Below, piece after piece: positions 47,084 to 58,980 of a DNA stretch of 64,000 nt. Each line of letters starts with the position of its first letter. Position 1 is the first letter of the stretch. Source of the stretch: Apricaphanius iberus (lineage: Eukaryota > Chordata > Actinopteri > Cyprinodontiformes > Aphaniidae); the NCBI GenBank assembly GCA_028564705.1, contig JAPXFQ010000840.1:310001-374000 (forward strand), given 5' to 3'. The position numbers were made by a program, and so were the translations under genes. The notes under the pieces were generated by a model. It worked only from the letters and a program-made list of their open reading frames with translations. It searched no databases and had not been told where the DNA came from.

Positions 47084-48010
47084 ACAGGTGAAACTGAAAA
47101 AATCAATAAATTCACGCAAAAGTTCATTTATTTCAGTAATTCAACTTAAAGGAGACATATTATGAAAAAATAACTTTTCCTGGGATTTGGGCTGTTGTGT
47201 GTATCTGGTGCATAGAGCTATTCAAAATCTGTCAGGGTTTCTACATCACAAGGCGGAATATTGGAATATCCACACCTCCTCAGATCACTGTCTCCACCCA
47301 CCATGTACAGCAGCAAACAAAAGTTACCATGCAGATTATGGAACAACATGTTGAAGCTCCATGCAAAATGCTCCGTTTTTGGCCGGTCAAAAGAGCTCAT
47401 AACACTTCATCAGGTCCCACTCGAAGAGGACAGAAGAGCTGCATGGGTTGAATTTTCTTTTTTACGGTAAGATGCTGGCGGTAAGGGCGGTGAAGATGGG
47501 AGATCTGCCGGTGAACTGAGCTACTGAAAACCGGGAAGAAGGCGAGATATGTCCGTAACTTTCACACATAGTGGTAACAGTCACTATGTGAGTGGTGGGC
47601 GTGTACAAGCGTTGGGCGTGGCCAAGTTAGCAGCAGCTCATGTAATATGTAATGAGCAGCAGAAACAGCACAGTCTGCAAGGGACTGAAACAGAGGGAAA
47701 TGCAGGTTGGCAACAATTGTTTCCAAGCTATTTCTAGCAAAAAACTTCAGAAACATTTTTTCTGGAACTCATAGGCCTATTTTAAATAGTGGGAAAATGG
47801 TTATAATATGTCTCCTTTAAAAGGTTAAACTATTATAATGTAGACTCATTACATGCAAAACAAGATGTTTCAAGCCTTTGTTCATTTCGATGATTATTGT
47901 TTACAGCTTCTGAAAACCACAAATTTAAAATCTCAGAAAAAAGTATTGTGAAAAGGTTTAATAGTGTCACATTGTAATTAGATAATAATCCAAAAAACCA
48001 CAAAGTAAAA
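47084..48010. mobile_element. Tc1/mariner-like repeat split by a MITE
   Basis: The left end TACAGGTGAAACTGAAAAAA begins at 47084. The sequence up to 47149 and from 47817 to about 48010 aligns without a gap to 60658-60890 once the MITE is removed (shared words GTAA.TCAACTTAAAAGGT, GACTCA.TACA, CAAG.AT.T, ATCTCAGAAA, GTGAAAAGGTTTA). Non-coding; right end not defined. Confidence 0.65.
47146..47820. mobile_element. TTAA-flanked MITE inside Tc1-like repeat
   Basis: TTAA at 47146-47149 and 47817-47820 flank a 667-bp element with ends AGGAGACATATTAT and the exact complement ATAATATGTCTCCT. The second copy of the host repeat has the single TTAA (60718-60721) at this point, proving the duplication. 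Same family as 40627-41131. Open frames inside (for example 47197-47470) are incidental. Confidence 0.9.
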
Positions 48011-49985
48011 TGTCAAAATGACGGACATCCTTCAGATTTTTTTCCGTTTATTACAACAACAATAACTGTCAAATGGATTATGTTTGGTTAATATGACCCC
48101 TGGTTAAAAAATACAGATTTATAGTTGATGATGCATCCTTTGAGGACAAATTTCTAAGCAAAATAGAGCATATTAATTTTTAGATCTCATTAAATGTGTC
48201 CAGTATGAGCTTTGGCGCTGATAAGTTGGTCTAGAAATGCAGCCACATAAGCTGGGCATTTTGGAGTCATTCGTTCGACTATTAGCTCGTCTGCATCTTC
48301 TGGACTCTACTCTTTAGGCACAAATGCCAGGGGTGCTTCGTGGCCCCAGCACCCACGGACAATACCAAGCACCAACCTGGGATTGATGAGAAACTCTGTC
48401 TAAGCATGTATGTTGGAATCTCTATCTCTGTTTTGTACACAAACAGCACTCCAGAGTCCTACAACAGGACAGTGAAATAAAATTAGTTTCAAGGGTGATA
48501 TATAAATTGTAAATGAAATTTAACAGGAGTGGATGTGGGTGGAAGTTTATTTAATTCAGGTGGGTCATGAGTGAGAAAATTATCATAATTATTTTTGATG
48601 AATATTTAAGTAAAAATCTCCCAAACTATCAGGTGCTGTGGTGATCAATATTTGGAAACCCAGCAAGATTAGGCTGGCTTCCTTTCAAAGATAATAAGAA
48701 ATACTGATGTCTGAAAGCAATTTGCTAACAATATCAAAACAGACAATATAAATCTTAGACAATTGAGGGCAGCCAGAGAGAGAGAGAGACTTTTCTGCTG
48801 GATTTGTGATTCAAGAATGGAGAAACAGTCTAGAGAAATTAATTGCAAAGGATTCATTATAATGTATATATTTAGTATGCTAGAGAAAGTTAAGCAAAAA
48901 AAAAAAAAACAATCAATGTCAAAAAGATAATAACTAGAATGGAAATTTTTCAGCCCACATGCAGAATGAAATGGTGAGTTAAACGGTACTAAAAGATTCA
49001 TTCACAACATGAGGCAGTAAACTGCAGCTCTGCAGACTGATTACAGAGGTCAGTGGAAGTTGCACTGCAGAAGAATTACTCTCAAAGATCCTCCAAAAAA
49101 AAGATGCCCACCAGTAAAAGTATAGGTTGGTGTCTCTGCTCTCGAGTCAAATGGACCCAAACTAGGTCTTCATCAGGACAATGATTGTGAACACTTAACC
49201 AACCCTTAAACAAAATGGCAGAACAAGTAAAAATGATTACGTTGCACTGGCTCAGTCCAAGACACAACTCTCGACCTGATGAAATGCTTTTTTTTGTGAC
49301 CTGAGAAAAGATATATGGGAATAAAGGTCAAATTTAATGATGAGCATAATTTTAGAGCTGAACACAATTTCTGGAAGATAATTACTTTACCAGTTTACTG
49401 TAGGTGGTTTGATTGTATTTGCACTGTATGTGATTTATAAGAGATCTGAAGCTGTGTTTACCTCATTTTAAGATGTAGTAAGACTCAGATGGTTATAGAA
49501 ACATGATGTGGTATACCAGGCTTAAATAAACAGGATATTATTTATTTCGTCATAATTTTATGATCGTCTAGCCTGGATTATAAAGGAGGTAAGCCTAATA
49601 ATCAGATTTTCTTCCCAATTAGAGACTGAATTAATGTGAAGAAAATATTATTTCAAGAGCAGAAGTGCATTGCAGCAATAATCCGTGTGCAAATCTCTCT
49701 ATAAAATGTTTCAAGTTTTACCAAGAGGACTGTTTACAGAACCGGAAACTTAAAAGGACAGCTGCGAATTGTCTTTTTGCAGCACAGCAGAATTATTTAA
49801 TTTTAATATAATTTAAATGTGGTCTAGTCAGGCTTTGAATCCAATTTACACACGGCAGAAAGAAGTAATTGGAGAATCCAAAAACAACACATAACATAAA
49901 GCCCCATGTTAACTCAGTCGTGCAGCTATTTATGCATCTGCTCATCACTTCCTCCTAAACACTATTATGGGCTATTACTAACATA
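48011..49985. other. Intron, nothing recognised
   Basis: AT-rich sequence. A GA run is at 48776-48790 and an A run at 48896-48909. No coding signal. Confidence 0.5.
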
Positions 49986-50057
49986 TGTTGGGTCACACAC
50001 ACAGCCATCAGGTGGCGCTACTCTGCTCTAGCCCCGCAGGAAGTGAGGGCGGAAGTC

Positions 50058-50065
50058 TATAAATA
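50058..50065 (+). promoter_or_regulatory. TATA box of solo LTR
   Basis: TATAAATA lies about 70 bases into the LTR, with GC-rich transcribed-looking sequence downstream (TTCTGCGTTCTGCCGGCCGG). It could still initiate transcription within the oprl1 intron, in the sense direction. Confidence 0.5.
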
Positions 50066-50231
50066 CAGCCTGCTTCCACGCGCTTCTGCGTTCTGCCGGC
50101 CGGGGAGCAACAAAAGATCATCTCCAACCATCTTCCTTCGCTGGCGGTGCAAGTTTCTGCTGAGTTTCTGGCAGAAACTTGCTCCAAATGAACCCAAAGA
50201 CCACTCCAGGTGAATCTTGAACATTGATTAA

Positions 50232-51209
50232 CCCTCTAGGCGCCAAAGTCGCGATATTGCGACAAGCAACATTGCTGATTTAACGAGCCACAGCTGGAAT
50301 TAGGGCCGCTAATTTAATTACTACTTTACACCAGGGGATGGGGGACATGTGTACCTTTAATCTTGGACACCTTTTTGGGTGTGTTACCATGGAAACGTTT
50401 GGAGTAAATTGGCCTTTAGGTTAGCGCGGCGAGCGGGGGATGCGAGGTGCAGCTGCTGCGGTCACAATATAGAGAAAGCGAGTTTTAGAAAGATAAAACT
50501 TATGAGGCCGAGATGTCGGAGTTCCCCGCCGGGAAGTATTGGCTTATTCAGATTCTGAAGAGAAATATTTACCTCTGATCTGTTCAGTTGTCCCTGGAGA
50601 AAGTGAAACTAAAATGTCCCGCTGCAACAGCCAGTCCCGTTTCGCCATGACTCTCCAAAAGCAGCAACATTCCAGCTCTGCATCACGATCTACCGGTGAG
50701 AGAAAGGTATGTGTTCGGGTAGCAAGGTGGTCATCACAACGCTAATTGTGACCAAGGTGGGAGGGATGTAAAAATCAGTGGAAATAATAGCAGATGCGAT
50801 ATTGATTTACATAGTGAATAGAGTAACGAGCCACATAAGAAAGGACAAAAACAGATATATCCACCTGTTCTTGAAAAAAAAACAAAAAAATGAAACACAT
50901 AGATGTAGAAAATACATATGTACAAAAGTCTGAATAAAAACATAAAATTATTGATGAAAAAAATTTTTAAACAAAGTAAAAAAGCAAAAAATTGTAAAAG
51001 TCATGCAATCCAATAGTGCCAACGCCTGATGACGTCATAATATGCAAATTAGATGTATGATTTTGCTCGTGTCACAAACTTTGGATCATACTAAAGATTT
51101 TTCTAATTTACAGTGTGCCTTTATCTATAACCATATTAAAGCTACAACATTTTGAACTAGTGATATCAAAATTGAATATTTTATAGAAAAAACCCCGGCG
51201 CCTAGAGGG
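50232..51209. mobile_element. piggyBac-like element, internally deleted
   Basis: Perfect 13-bp inverted ends CCCTCTAGGCGCC (50232-50244) and GGCGCCTAGAGGG (51197-51209) are flanked by TTAA (50228-50231) and TTGA (51210-51213), a TTAA duplication with one mutation. CCCT ends and TTAA sites are diagnostic of piggyBac. The 978-bp interior keeps only a short acidic reading frame near 50530-50709. Confidence 0.85.
50539..50709 (+). pseudogene. Remnant of piggyBac-like transposase first exon
   Basis: The frame reads AYSDSEEKYLPLICSVVPG then ESETKMSRCNSQSR and reaches a donor-like AAAG|GTATGTG at 50709/50710. Acidic SDSEE N-termini are usual for piggyBac transposases, but no catalytic motif is present. 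An ATG at 50513 is one base out of frame. The call depends mostly on the element around it. Confidence 0.4.
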
Positions 51210-52236
51210 TTGACAAAGATGCTGTTTATCCCCAGAGCCCGACGAAACCCCTCTGAGTTTCAGGCGGCCAACTGCGGAGAAACGGGAGCTGTGAGCCATG
51301 TGTACCGGGAGGTGAACCAACCAGAATCCGCATTTAGCCACCGAGCCGATAAGAGGTGAATGCCGAACTAGAAAGCTCCAAAAATGTTCTGTTAAAAAGG
51401 TGGACGCCGATCACCACGCAGCCAGCCAGGAGGAAACCAAAGCCAAGAGCTTCCCACCGCTGCTAGCGAGATTAGTTTAATGTGCTATCTTTGGGTAAAC
51501 CAGGTCTCGACCTGAAGTTTTAATCAGTGACTTTTCCCGTCAAAGAGTCGTTTTAAATCCTGTAATTTGAGCTACTCGAACAGACATGAGTTTTTTTTTG
51601 GTTTTTTTCCAATAATTAATGCATTTATTTGAGCCACTCTAAATGCCCCACATGCGTCGTAGAGAGCTACGGCTAATCAAGCCCAAATGTTGGTTTAGGC
51701 CTGCGTTTCATAAACAAAGATTGCTATTAACGGTTCAAAAAGAACTCGGTTTAAAAATAGATTTTTTAAGAACAGAAACTAATCTCATTAGCTGTATTTG
51801 AACTCTCCTTATTTGATCAAAATATTGGAATTAGACTGTTTTACTGTCGTGATCAATCCATGAATTAAGTAATCCACCAAAGGTCAATTACGGTTATCAA
51901 GATAATTCTTAAACATGACACTTCTTACTGCAAAGAATGTTTTGTGTTTTCTTACATTGCTTATTGGTTTAGAGGTAAACCAGTGATGCTAAATTAGTTA
52001 AACTCATTAAATTTAGTGAAACTAAGTCAGTTTCATTCCAGCATCTGCAGATCCAGTCTTTGGTTCTTAAAACATCCAAATTCCTCTAGAACTGTGACAC
52101 CAGAATCCATGGTTTCTTATCTTATTACATGTTCATCTTTGTGTGTTCTTTCATTTTAAGTATTAATTTATTTTAAATCAGTAGTGTGTTCTTTTTCTAA
52201 CTTGGTGATTAAAATGTTTTTCTTATTTTTCCTGTA

Positions 52237-52242
52237 AATAAA
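52237..52242 (+). terminator. Polyadenylation signal of solo LTR
   Basis: AATAAA followed by T-rich sequence, 47 bases before the LTR end, in the same orientation as the TATA box. Confidence 0.5.
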
Positions 52243-52293
52243 TCTCATATTTTTGGAAAGTAACCGTTGTCTTTCTTGTTCAACACACACATA

Positions 52294-53819
52294 TTGCAAA
52301 GTTTATGGTCAATAAACAGTAAAGAATTCATTCCTTCAGATTATGAATCTGATAACTACAGATCATCATCAAACGTTGGTCATTCAGTGATTTATAAACT
52401 GTGGTGGTGGATGTAGGATTTTTCTGAGTATGGGGTCATCATGTGGCCAAAATATTTATAAAGGGGCCAAGTATAAGACCAACATCATTGCACACAATTA
52501 CTGGTTCTGGTTAGGCAGATAGATTAAACCACCCACATCATATTAAAACAATGCAATCTAATTTTGCATGCATTTTTAGTGTATATTGACAAAATACAAA
52601 CAAAACTGCATTTAAAGAAATATCAGCAAGGTATAAATTCTTTAAAGCCACAAATAGTATTAGCTTTTAAGAATGTTTGTGGATGGAAAAACAAAAAACC
52701 AGAGGCATATTTGGTTTGGTCAAAAAAGGAAGTGAACAGGACACCAAGAGAAGACTAAGAAAACTCCTGCTTGTCAACTGAACAGACTGGATCTCTTGGG
52801 AAGATTTTACCCTGATCTTTAATCAACTGGTTGAAAAATACAGTGTTTCAAACAAGGACATTTTCCAGTACTTACAGGTCAGGAATTTTATTAAGAGAAA
52901 CACTACACTTGTGTTATTTTTGTAGTTTACAGGGGCATATCGTACCAGCGCATGTAGGTGTTAAATTACGTACTTGCTATGCGATATACGTAGCCTACAG
53001 GTTGGGAGGTTTGCATTTTGGAGGCGTGGCGCTAGATTTTCAGCTATGGCAGTTACGCCTATGGAAGGGAAAACACTGACTGTACAATGCTCATCTCAAT
53101 TCCTATTTTTTATTTGTTTGCATACATGCAGCTAACACTTGACTTGATTGTAGTTACAGGTCAAATGTCTTTGTTCTTTATATTGTATGTGTTCCATATA
53201 ATTGGTAAATATTCAATAAATATATTTACAAAACAAGATACATCAGACAAGAGGAAAGGAGCTGCAATCGGGGCTGTTATGGCCTTCCACATGCAGGTTT
53301 GAGCAGGCTCTAGTCGGGTAGTGATAGAGCAAGCAAAGTCAGGGTGTAACAGGAAAGAGAAGCCGCTACGAGCCTGCGGTGTTGGGGAGGAAAAGGACTG
53401 ATAGCCGATATAGCAGCAGAGAAGCAGGAAGTCTCTGCAGTGATCAGAGAGCTGGAGCCGGCTAGATCGGGCTGGAAGGCCGCAGTTAGAGTCTCAAAAG
53501 ACTGGATGATCGCTCTTTAGATCAGCACTGGCATGAAGAACACAGGTCAGGAGATGGAGGCATGAATGGAACAATATCTGACACGTGAGGTCAATCAAAA
53601 GTCTTTTTTTTACATTTGAGAGGATCTCTGTTGTGATGACGACTTCATGATTACTTTTTGCTGCTGCTTTTGTTAAGCTAAACCCGCCCATATCCTCGCC
53701 CACTACTGTTCTTCTGAGATGGTAATGGAAACACAACCATCCCGTTCTAGGCCGTCCTAACCTGACACGTTCTGGTCTAAGGCGACCCTAGTGGAGAAGA
53801 GGCATAATACAGATAACAG
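52294..53819. other. Intron, nothing recognised
   Basis: AT-rich. The frame 52831-53079 and GC-richer 52930-53060 and 53330-53480 patches carry no domain. Confidence 0.45.
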
Positions 53820-54120
53820 GTTAAAACGGGTGCATTTAATACAGGTAATGAGTGGAGGATAGAAGAGTTTAATTTTCTACCCAAGGAAGAGGAGATGAGA
53901 AAGAAACATTTGGAAGTATTCTTTAGAGCACCACCGGTGAAGTATAATGCTAAGTTAGGAAGTTGTTTGGCAATAGCACAAGAGCTTTTAGCCAATCAGA
54001 GGCCATATGTTTGCACATCATGAATAAAAATTAGAAGGACTCGTAGTACTGTCGTTTCTACTCCCCCACTCCCCTAACAAACTTCAGCCACCTGAAACAG
54101 GAGTACAAGCCTTCCTCCAT
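53820..54120. repeat. Dispersed repeat, copy 1
   Basis: Shares ordered words with 62940-63170: AGAG(A)AAG(A)GGAG, CACCACCGGTGA / CACCGCCAGTGA, TTAGCCAATCAG, TGAATAA, CTAACAAACTTC / CTGACAAACTGC, CCACCTGAAACA. It is about 70-75% similar by eye with gaps. The family is unknown to me. Confidence 0.55.
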
Positions 54121-55719
54121 AGAAAACAACTCCCAAATGTTCAATTCCAAGTATAAACTACAGCAGATTTGTTGAAAAAAAAACAACAGATGAATGATTT
54201 CTTTAAGTTTAGGTGACATTTTTTACATGGGATCAGGTTGGTTTAGAATTTTTTTTCTATGTTAAAAGGTAAAACACTTACCTTAAAACTGCTTTTTTTA
54301 TTTACTTTGGTTTCTTTGTCTGCTATTAAACTCTGCTTAAAATAAAAACAACATTTACAGGGTAGAGTTCATCCAATGATGGCCTCTTTGTAAACAGAAA
54401 TCTATAAAAATCCCAGAGAAACAGCACCACTGGGACACCCCTGAGTGTTTCTTGTTTTTATTTCCCCAGCCTTATATTAGCACTTTCACTGACAGCACTT
54501 TACATGTTTTCACTGCTCAGTCAGTGGTGTAGGAATGAAAACAGAAGAGAAAAAAAGAGAGTTGTAACTTTCAGCGGGAGCATACCGCAGTGCAGATGTG
54601 TTTCTGAGTCATATTGAGAGCCGTAAGCAGGGATTCCAGAGCATCTGTTCATAGCCGTTTATACTAACGTGAGCCCATAACAGCCTAAAAGAGAGAGTGG
54701 ACAGCTAGGGTAAGACAAAACCAGTTCTTGTTGTCTTCCAAAGATGGCTTTTTTCCTTCTTCATAAGGAGGGAAACTGCTGCCTTGTCGGGATCCTGTGA
54801 GAAAAAAGCTCTCCGTTTCCATAACAACAGACAGGTTTTACAGTATAGAACATAGCCAGCCCAAAGAATCACAATACCATTCACCCTCAGAGGGAAAACA
54901 ACAGGAAAGGGAAAAAATAGGAGAAAATGAAATAAAGAGATCCAGCACAGTTTCACAGAAAGATGTCCTGAAGCAACTTGTTCAAGTAAAAATCATGTTT
55001 TTCAATTCTACTGGCAAAATACGTGTTTCCAGAACTCGAAGCAACTCTCTGAACTCGCAGTATTGGAACCCTTTAAATCAGTTGAATCCATCATTCCCAG
55101 GAGGGAAAAAGGATGATGATTCTAAATTTAAGAAAATGGAGGACAGTGGATCCCCCCGCCCCATTCGCAGGGGTTTGAGACCACAGCCGACAGTGAATAG
55201 TTAAAATATGCAAAACCCTTGAGATTTCCTCTAATAAAAAGTCACATTTTAAGAGTTCACGTGCGATATATACCTTAGTATACATTAATGAACTCACTAA
55301 ACAAAGGAGTACAGCCAATCAGTGCCAAGAGAAAATAAATGGTGCTCCAGGATTGGTTGCTTTGAAAATGCCAGAAAATACAAAGTCAAAATCATTGGTC
55401 CCGTATTTACGCTTCCCAAACGGCATTCTCTCTTCAATATTTCATATATTTTCACCATGAAAAGTTAAAAAATATGAAAAATTACCATAATTTCCTTCTC
55501 TAACAAACCAGAGGACAGCGTTAGGGTCAATATTTTTTTAAACCTTTTCCCTTAACAAAATTTAGAGGCTATTCAAAATATGCTCAAATACATGGATGAG
55601 AGTGTGTTCCCAAGAGTCCTTTAGGCTCTGAGAAATAATTCACAAAGCCTTGAACTTGCAAAAGAAACGGTTAAGGGCCGAGCTCCTACCACCAGAGCCA
55701 AGGTTTCCCTCGTCAAATT
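54121..55719. other. Intron, no gene
   Basis: The 135-codon frame 54797-55204 starts with GTG and has no domain, splice context or CpG start. The sequence is otherwise AT-rich. Confidence 0.45.
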
Positions 55720-56364
55720 TATTATGCTGCATAACTTAAAAAATTAAAAGTATGGAACTGACTGTAAATTTGATTAGATTTTTATTTCTATAAATAAAAT
55801 GGTACAAGCAGACACAGCCAGAGTAGAACACAGTAAAACTAATTGAAAACAGCCAATATTAATGTTTCTAAATGTTTAATAACAATTTGCCCTTCAGTGT
55901 AGTTTTGATATTTTGACAGCCTAGTCTCCCAGCTGTACTTGAATGCAGCATGGGCAGCTGTTGGAAAAATCCTTTTCATCACCAGGGATTCTGTTGACTT
56001 ATATTTTATCCAAAATAAGGCGTTTGGGCTGATTGGATGTCACTGGTGGCCATGTGTCAGCTGTTTTTTCTCTAGTATCAGTGATGTTTCCATTCAGCTT
56101 GATATTGTTTCGGGTGAGTTATTCAGTACAGTGCAGAGTGTGTTATGGACCTTAAAGCTCTTGAAAGATGTGTTTCTTGACAAAGCTATGGTTCTCTCCA
56201 TCTTTATTTTTAGCTGCATGAGAAACCAGAAACGTTACCAAATAGTTTAGTGATAGCTGGCAGTGCTTTCTGTTTTGTTTTGGTGTCACTTTTTCAAGTT
56301 CTGCTATTAAAATGTTGGACTACTACACTCTGAGTTCCCCACATAAACAGTCTGCATATGTTCT

Positions 56365-57935
56365 GGGGCCTGTTCCAGAAAGCTTGGTTAACTTACCATG
56401 TGGTAAACCTTGAAGTCAACCCAAAACCTTCTTAGCCAGAGTATGTCGGTTCCAGAACACCTGATGAGAATCTGGTTAATCAACCTACTCCTGGTTAATC
56501 CTGAAACATAAAGACCCTCTCAATGGATCACAGAATTCATGAGTCACAAAGGAAAATGAACAGAAAAAAATACCAGCATAACTTAAAGAAGTGGAGTTGG
56601 AAGTACTAATGCTGACCTATGAGGAATTCAAGCCAATCATTATGACAAAATAGCAATAAAGCTAAAGAAAGAACTTTGGCTTGGCAAAAAATAACATTGT
56701 GTGTGAAGTCCAACTCACCCTCTAAGCACCTTTTTTTGCTGATAAGATGTATAAATGAGTGTCTAATCGTGTGGTCTACATGTCTCTTCATTATTTTAAT
56801 TTTTTTAGTACATTTTAGTAAAAAAATATTAATTTTCTACCAAAATGAGATCAGTGGAGTGCCCTCTTCAGGTTAAAACATTACACTGCACTTGAATTTG
56901 AATATCAGAGCACTCTTAATGGCTCAGCCTTATTGGAGACATCAGCCTTAAATATACTAACTCTCAAAAATCTTCATATAAAAAACATTCATTTTTATTT
57001 AGGAGGATATAATGTATAATTTAATTTTTTTTTACTGTATGTTGGATCATTATTCAAAATGTATTTTTTGCCACCAATTTATTGAGGGCACTGTAATATT
57101 GTACATTGACTTAAACATATGTTGACCTCTAACTTAATTAGATGCAATCCTTCCGGATCCAAAAGAACTCTTTCCCAGTCGAAAAAGATTGAAATCAAAT
57201 AATTATTGGAGAGATGTAGGTCTATGAAGTATTTTTTGTGCATTCTCCCTATCATTTAGCCAATCAAAAGAAGTTTGAGCCCCGTCTAACTGGTGAGGGG
57301 CCACCACTATTTCCCCTCACACAGCTGAGGATTTGGCTCTGTAAAGGCAGACCAGTCGTTCATGGCGTTCCTGGGGGCACTATATCATCTTTCTTCCAGT
57401 GTCTTTGTTAAATTGAAGTTTACAACATATACTAATATATTCCAATTAAACAACTATCATTGTTGCCAGTTAATGGCATTTTAATGCACTTGGCAGTAGT
57501 CATCATTTCACAATGCAGGATTATTTTATTTAGCTGCATATAATGTATTTTATAATCTTATTTGATATACTCTTATATGCTACTAATATGTTTGTGAAAT
57601 ATTTTTTGATTGTTTGTAATATGTTATGGGCTTTGTCCTACAGTTTCTGTTTGACAAAATTAAAGTTATTTTGACAAAATATAGTATAATCTGTGCTTTC
57701 ACGTCCAAAGGCTCATCATTTAAAAGTTCGTACCACGCTCAGAACCTCTTTGGAACAAACTTATCCAGAACATAACCTCGTCCAGAGCAGGTTATGTTCA
57801 GAGATTAAGTTGCTATGGTTACTAACACACCTTGAAAGATACCTTCGTTTTTGGAACCGAAAGTTGAGATTATCCATAAATTTACCCTTAAACTTATCCA
57901 GTTATGTCACATAAACTGCTTTCTGGAACGGACCC
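56365..57935 (+). mobile_element. Harbinger-type element A with decayed Myb/SANT gene
   Basis: The ends GGGGCCTGTTCCAGAAAGC and the complement of GGGTCCGTTCCAGAAAGC bound 1.57 kb. Inside, the + strand shows LTYEEFKPIIMTK (about 56605-56650), KAKERTLAWQKIT (about 56658-56696) and, after a long gap, CNPSGSKRTLSQSKKI (about 57146-57190). In that order these are the exon 1 and exon 2 pieces of a Myb/SANT-like protein. All are broken. No transposase is recognised. A related copy starts at 61112. Confidence 0.65.
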
Positions 57936-58173
57936 AAGGGGCCTGTACCATGAAGGTAGCTGAACAAACTCGGGGTTACAGGATTGGTTTTGAGTCGACA
58001 AAACCAAACCGATGCAATCAGGCTTTTTTGGTACCATGCTCATCAACTTTCTCTGTCAACTCAGGCTTTGATCCTTAAGCTATGATTAAACCACACGCGC
58101 GTGCACATAAAAGAGTGACGTCGACACTGAACAACCAATCACGTTCGATATGGATAGAGCGAGAGCTATATAA

Positions 58174-58758
58174 TATTCAGCGGAGGAGCAAGAGATAATT
58201 CTTCAGAAATATGGAGAATATATTAGTATTTTTCAAGAAAGCAGTACCACTGTATCTGCTGCCAAAGCAAGAGAACAATCTTGGAGGAAGATTGCTGATT
58301 GCGTTAATGCGTAGGTTAAACAATTAATGTACATTTATGTAGGCTAATCATATTAAAAATATATTAAATGCTAAAATGAAAATGTATTCGTGTTGAGATG
58401 TACATATATATTATATATTGTATATGTGTGTAGATGTATGTAAAATGTGAATGTATAGGCTATTACATCCTAAGAAAGATTGATATTCATTGATTTTTAG
58501 ATCCAACCCCAACTCCAAACGTTCTTGGCAGCAGATCAAGACAAAATATAAAAATATAATTCAAAGTGGTGAGTATTTAACATAACCTCTCATTATTCTT
58601 TTGAACATTTAATCACAAACACTTGTTTGCAACAAACAGAAAAAAAATGTGAAATGAGGAAAACTGGGGGAGGGCCACCTCTTCAAGATTACACTGTGGC
58701 GGAGGAGTTGGCTCTGAACAACAATAAGGGGCGGCCGATTAAGGATGCGGTACAGTAA
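58174..58758 (+). CDS. Myb/SANT-like DNA-binding protein, three exons, frame intact
   Basis: Exon 1 (58174-58310) encodes EEQEIILQKYGEYISIF and AAKAREQSWRKIADCVNA. Its donor is TGC|GTAGGT. Exon 2 (58501-58568, after TTTTTAG) encodes SNPNSKRSWQQIKTKYKNII. Its donor is AGTG|GTGAGT. Exon 3 (58640-58758, after AAACAG) encodes KKCEMRKTGGGPPLQDYT, then VAEELALNNNKGRP and a stop. All junction phases agree, giving 107 codons without a stop. The W..IA..(V/L)NA ... W.Q...KYKN pattern and the K(T)GGGPP block are those of NAIF1-like / Myb_DNA-bind_5 proteins of Harbinger-type elements, which bind transposon DNA. No in-frame ATG is visible after the upstream TAA at 58171, so the start is lost or lies in an unseen exon. 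The C-terminus is shorter than in relatives. Confidence 0.75.
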
Positions 58759-58785
58759 GGACATGGCTTCAACAAGTCACATTTG

Positions 58786-58980
58786 TTACAGTATGTGCGG
58801 CTCAAGAAGTTCACAAAGATAAGACATTCGTTCCTCGGAAAATCTTTATCTTTCATACAAGTAAGCATCAGGAAAGTCAAATTGATTTTGTCTGTCCCTA
58901 AAAACTCTTTCTCTACGAAGTGCTCGTCTAACAATTTGCGCAGAGATGTCCACAGGATTTGGGAGAAAAAGTGAAGCCAT
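58786..58980 (-). pseudogene. Harbinger transposase N-terminus
   Basis: From ATG at 58980 on the minus strand the frame reads VRRALRRERVFRDRQNQFDF then PDAYLYER, a TAA at 58848-58846, and RFSEERMSYLCELLEPHI, ending at 58786. This is the RRERVFRDR...P.DYLYERYRFS...I.YLC.LL start of Harbinger transposases. One nonsense codon falls at the usual Tyr in ERYRFS. The rest of the protein, including the DDE triad, is deleted at the junction next to the Myb gene. Confidence 0.8.

Larger units (their letters stand above)
49986..52289 (+). mobile_element. Solo LTR of a retrotransposon, split by piggyBac-like element
   Basis: It starts TGTTGGGTCACAC and ends CTTGTTCAACACACA, giving TG...CA ends with TGTTG/CAACA inverted words. 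CATA flanks both sides (49982-49985 and 52290-52293; ACATA is also shared), a 4-5-bp target duplication. Inside are a TATA box (50058-50065) and a polyadenylation signal AATAAA (52237-52242) in the same orientation, as expected for an LTR with U3-R-U5. Without the 978-bp insertion it would be about 1.3 kb. No gag-pol or second LTR is present, so it is a solo LTR left by recombination. The superfamily is not determined. Confidence 0.7.

Noticed and set aside
47197..47756. Frames inside 47.2-47.8 kb as genes
   Set aside because: They lie wholly within a MITE with defined TTAA borders and have no domain.
54797..55204. 135-codon + strand frame as a gene
   Set aside because: It begins with GTG, has no recognisable domain or exon context, and lies deep in an intron.
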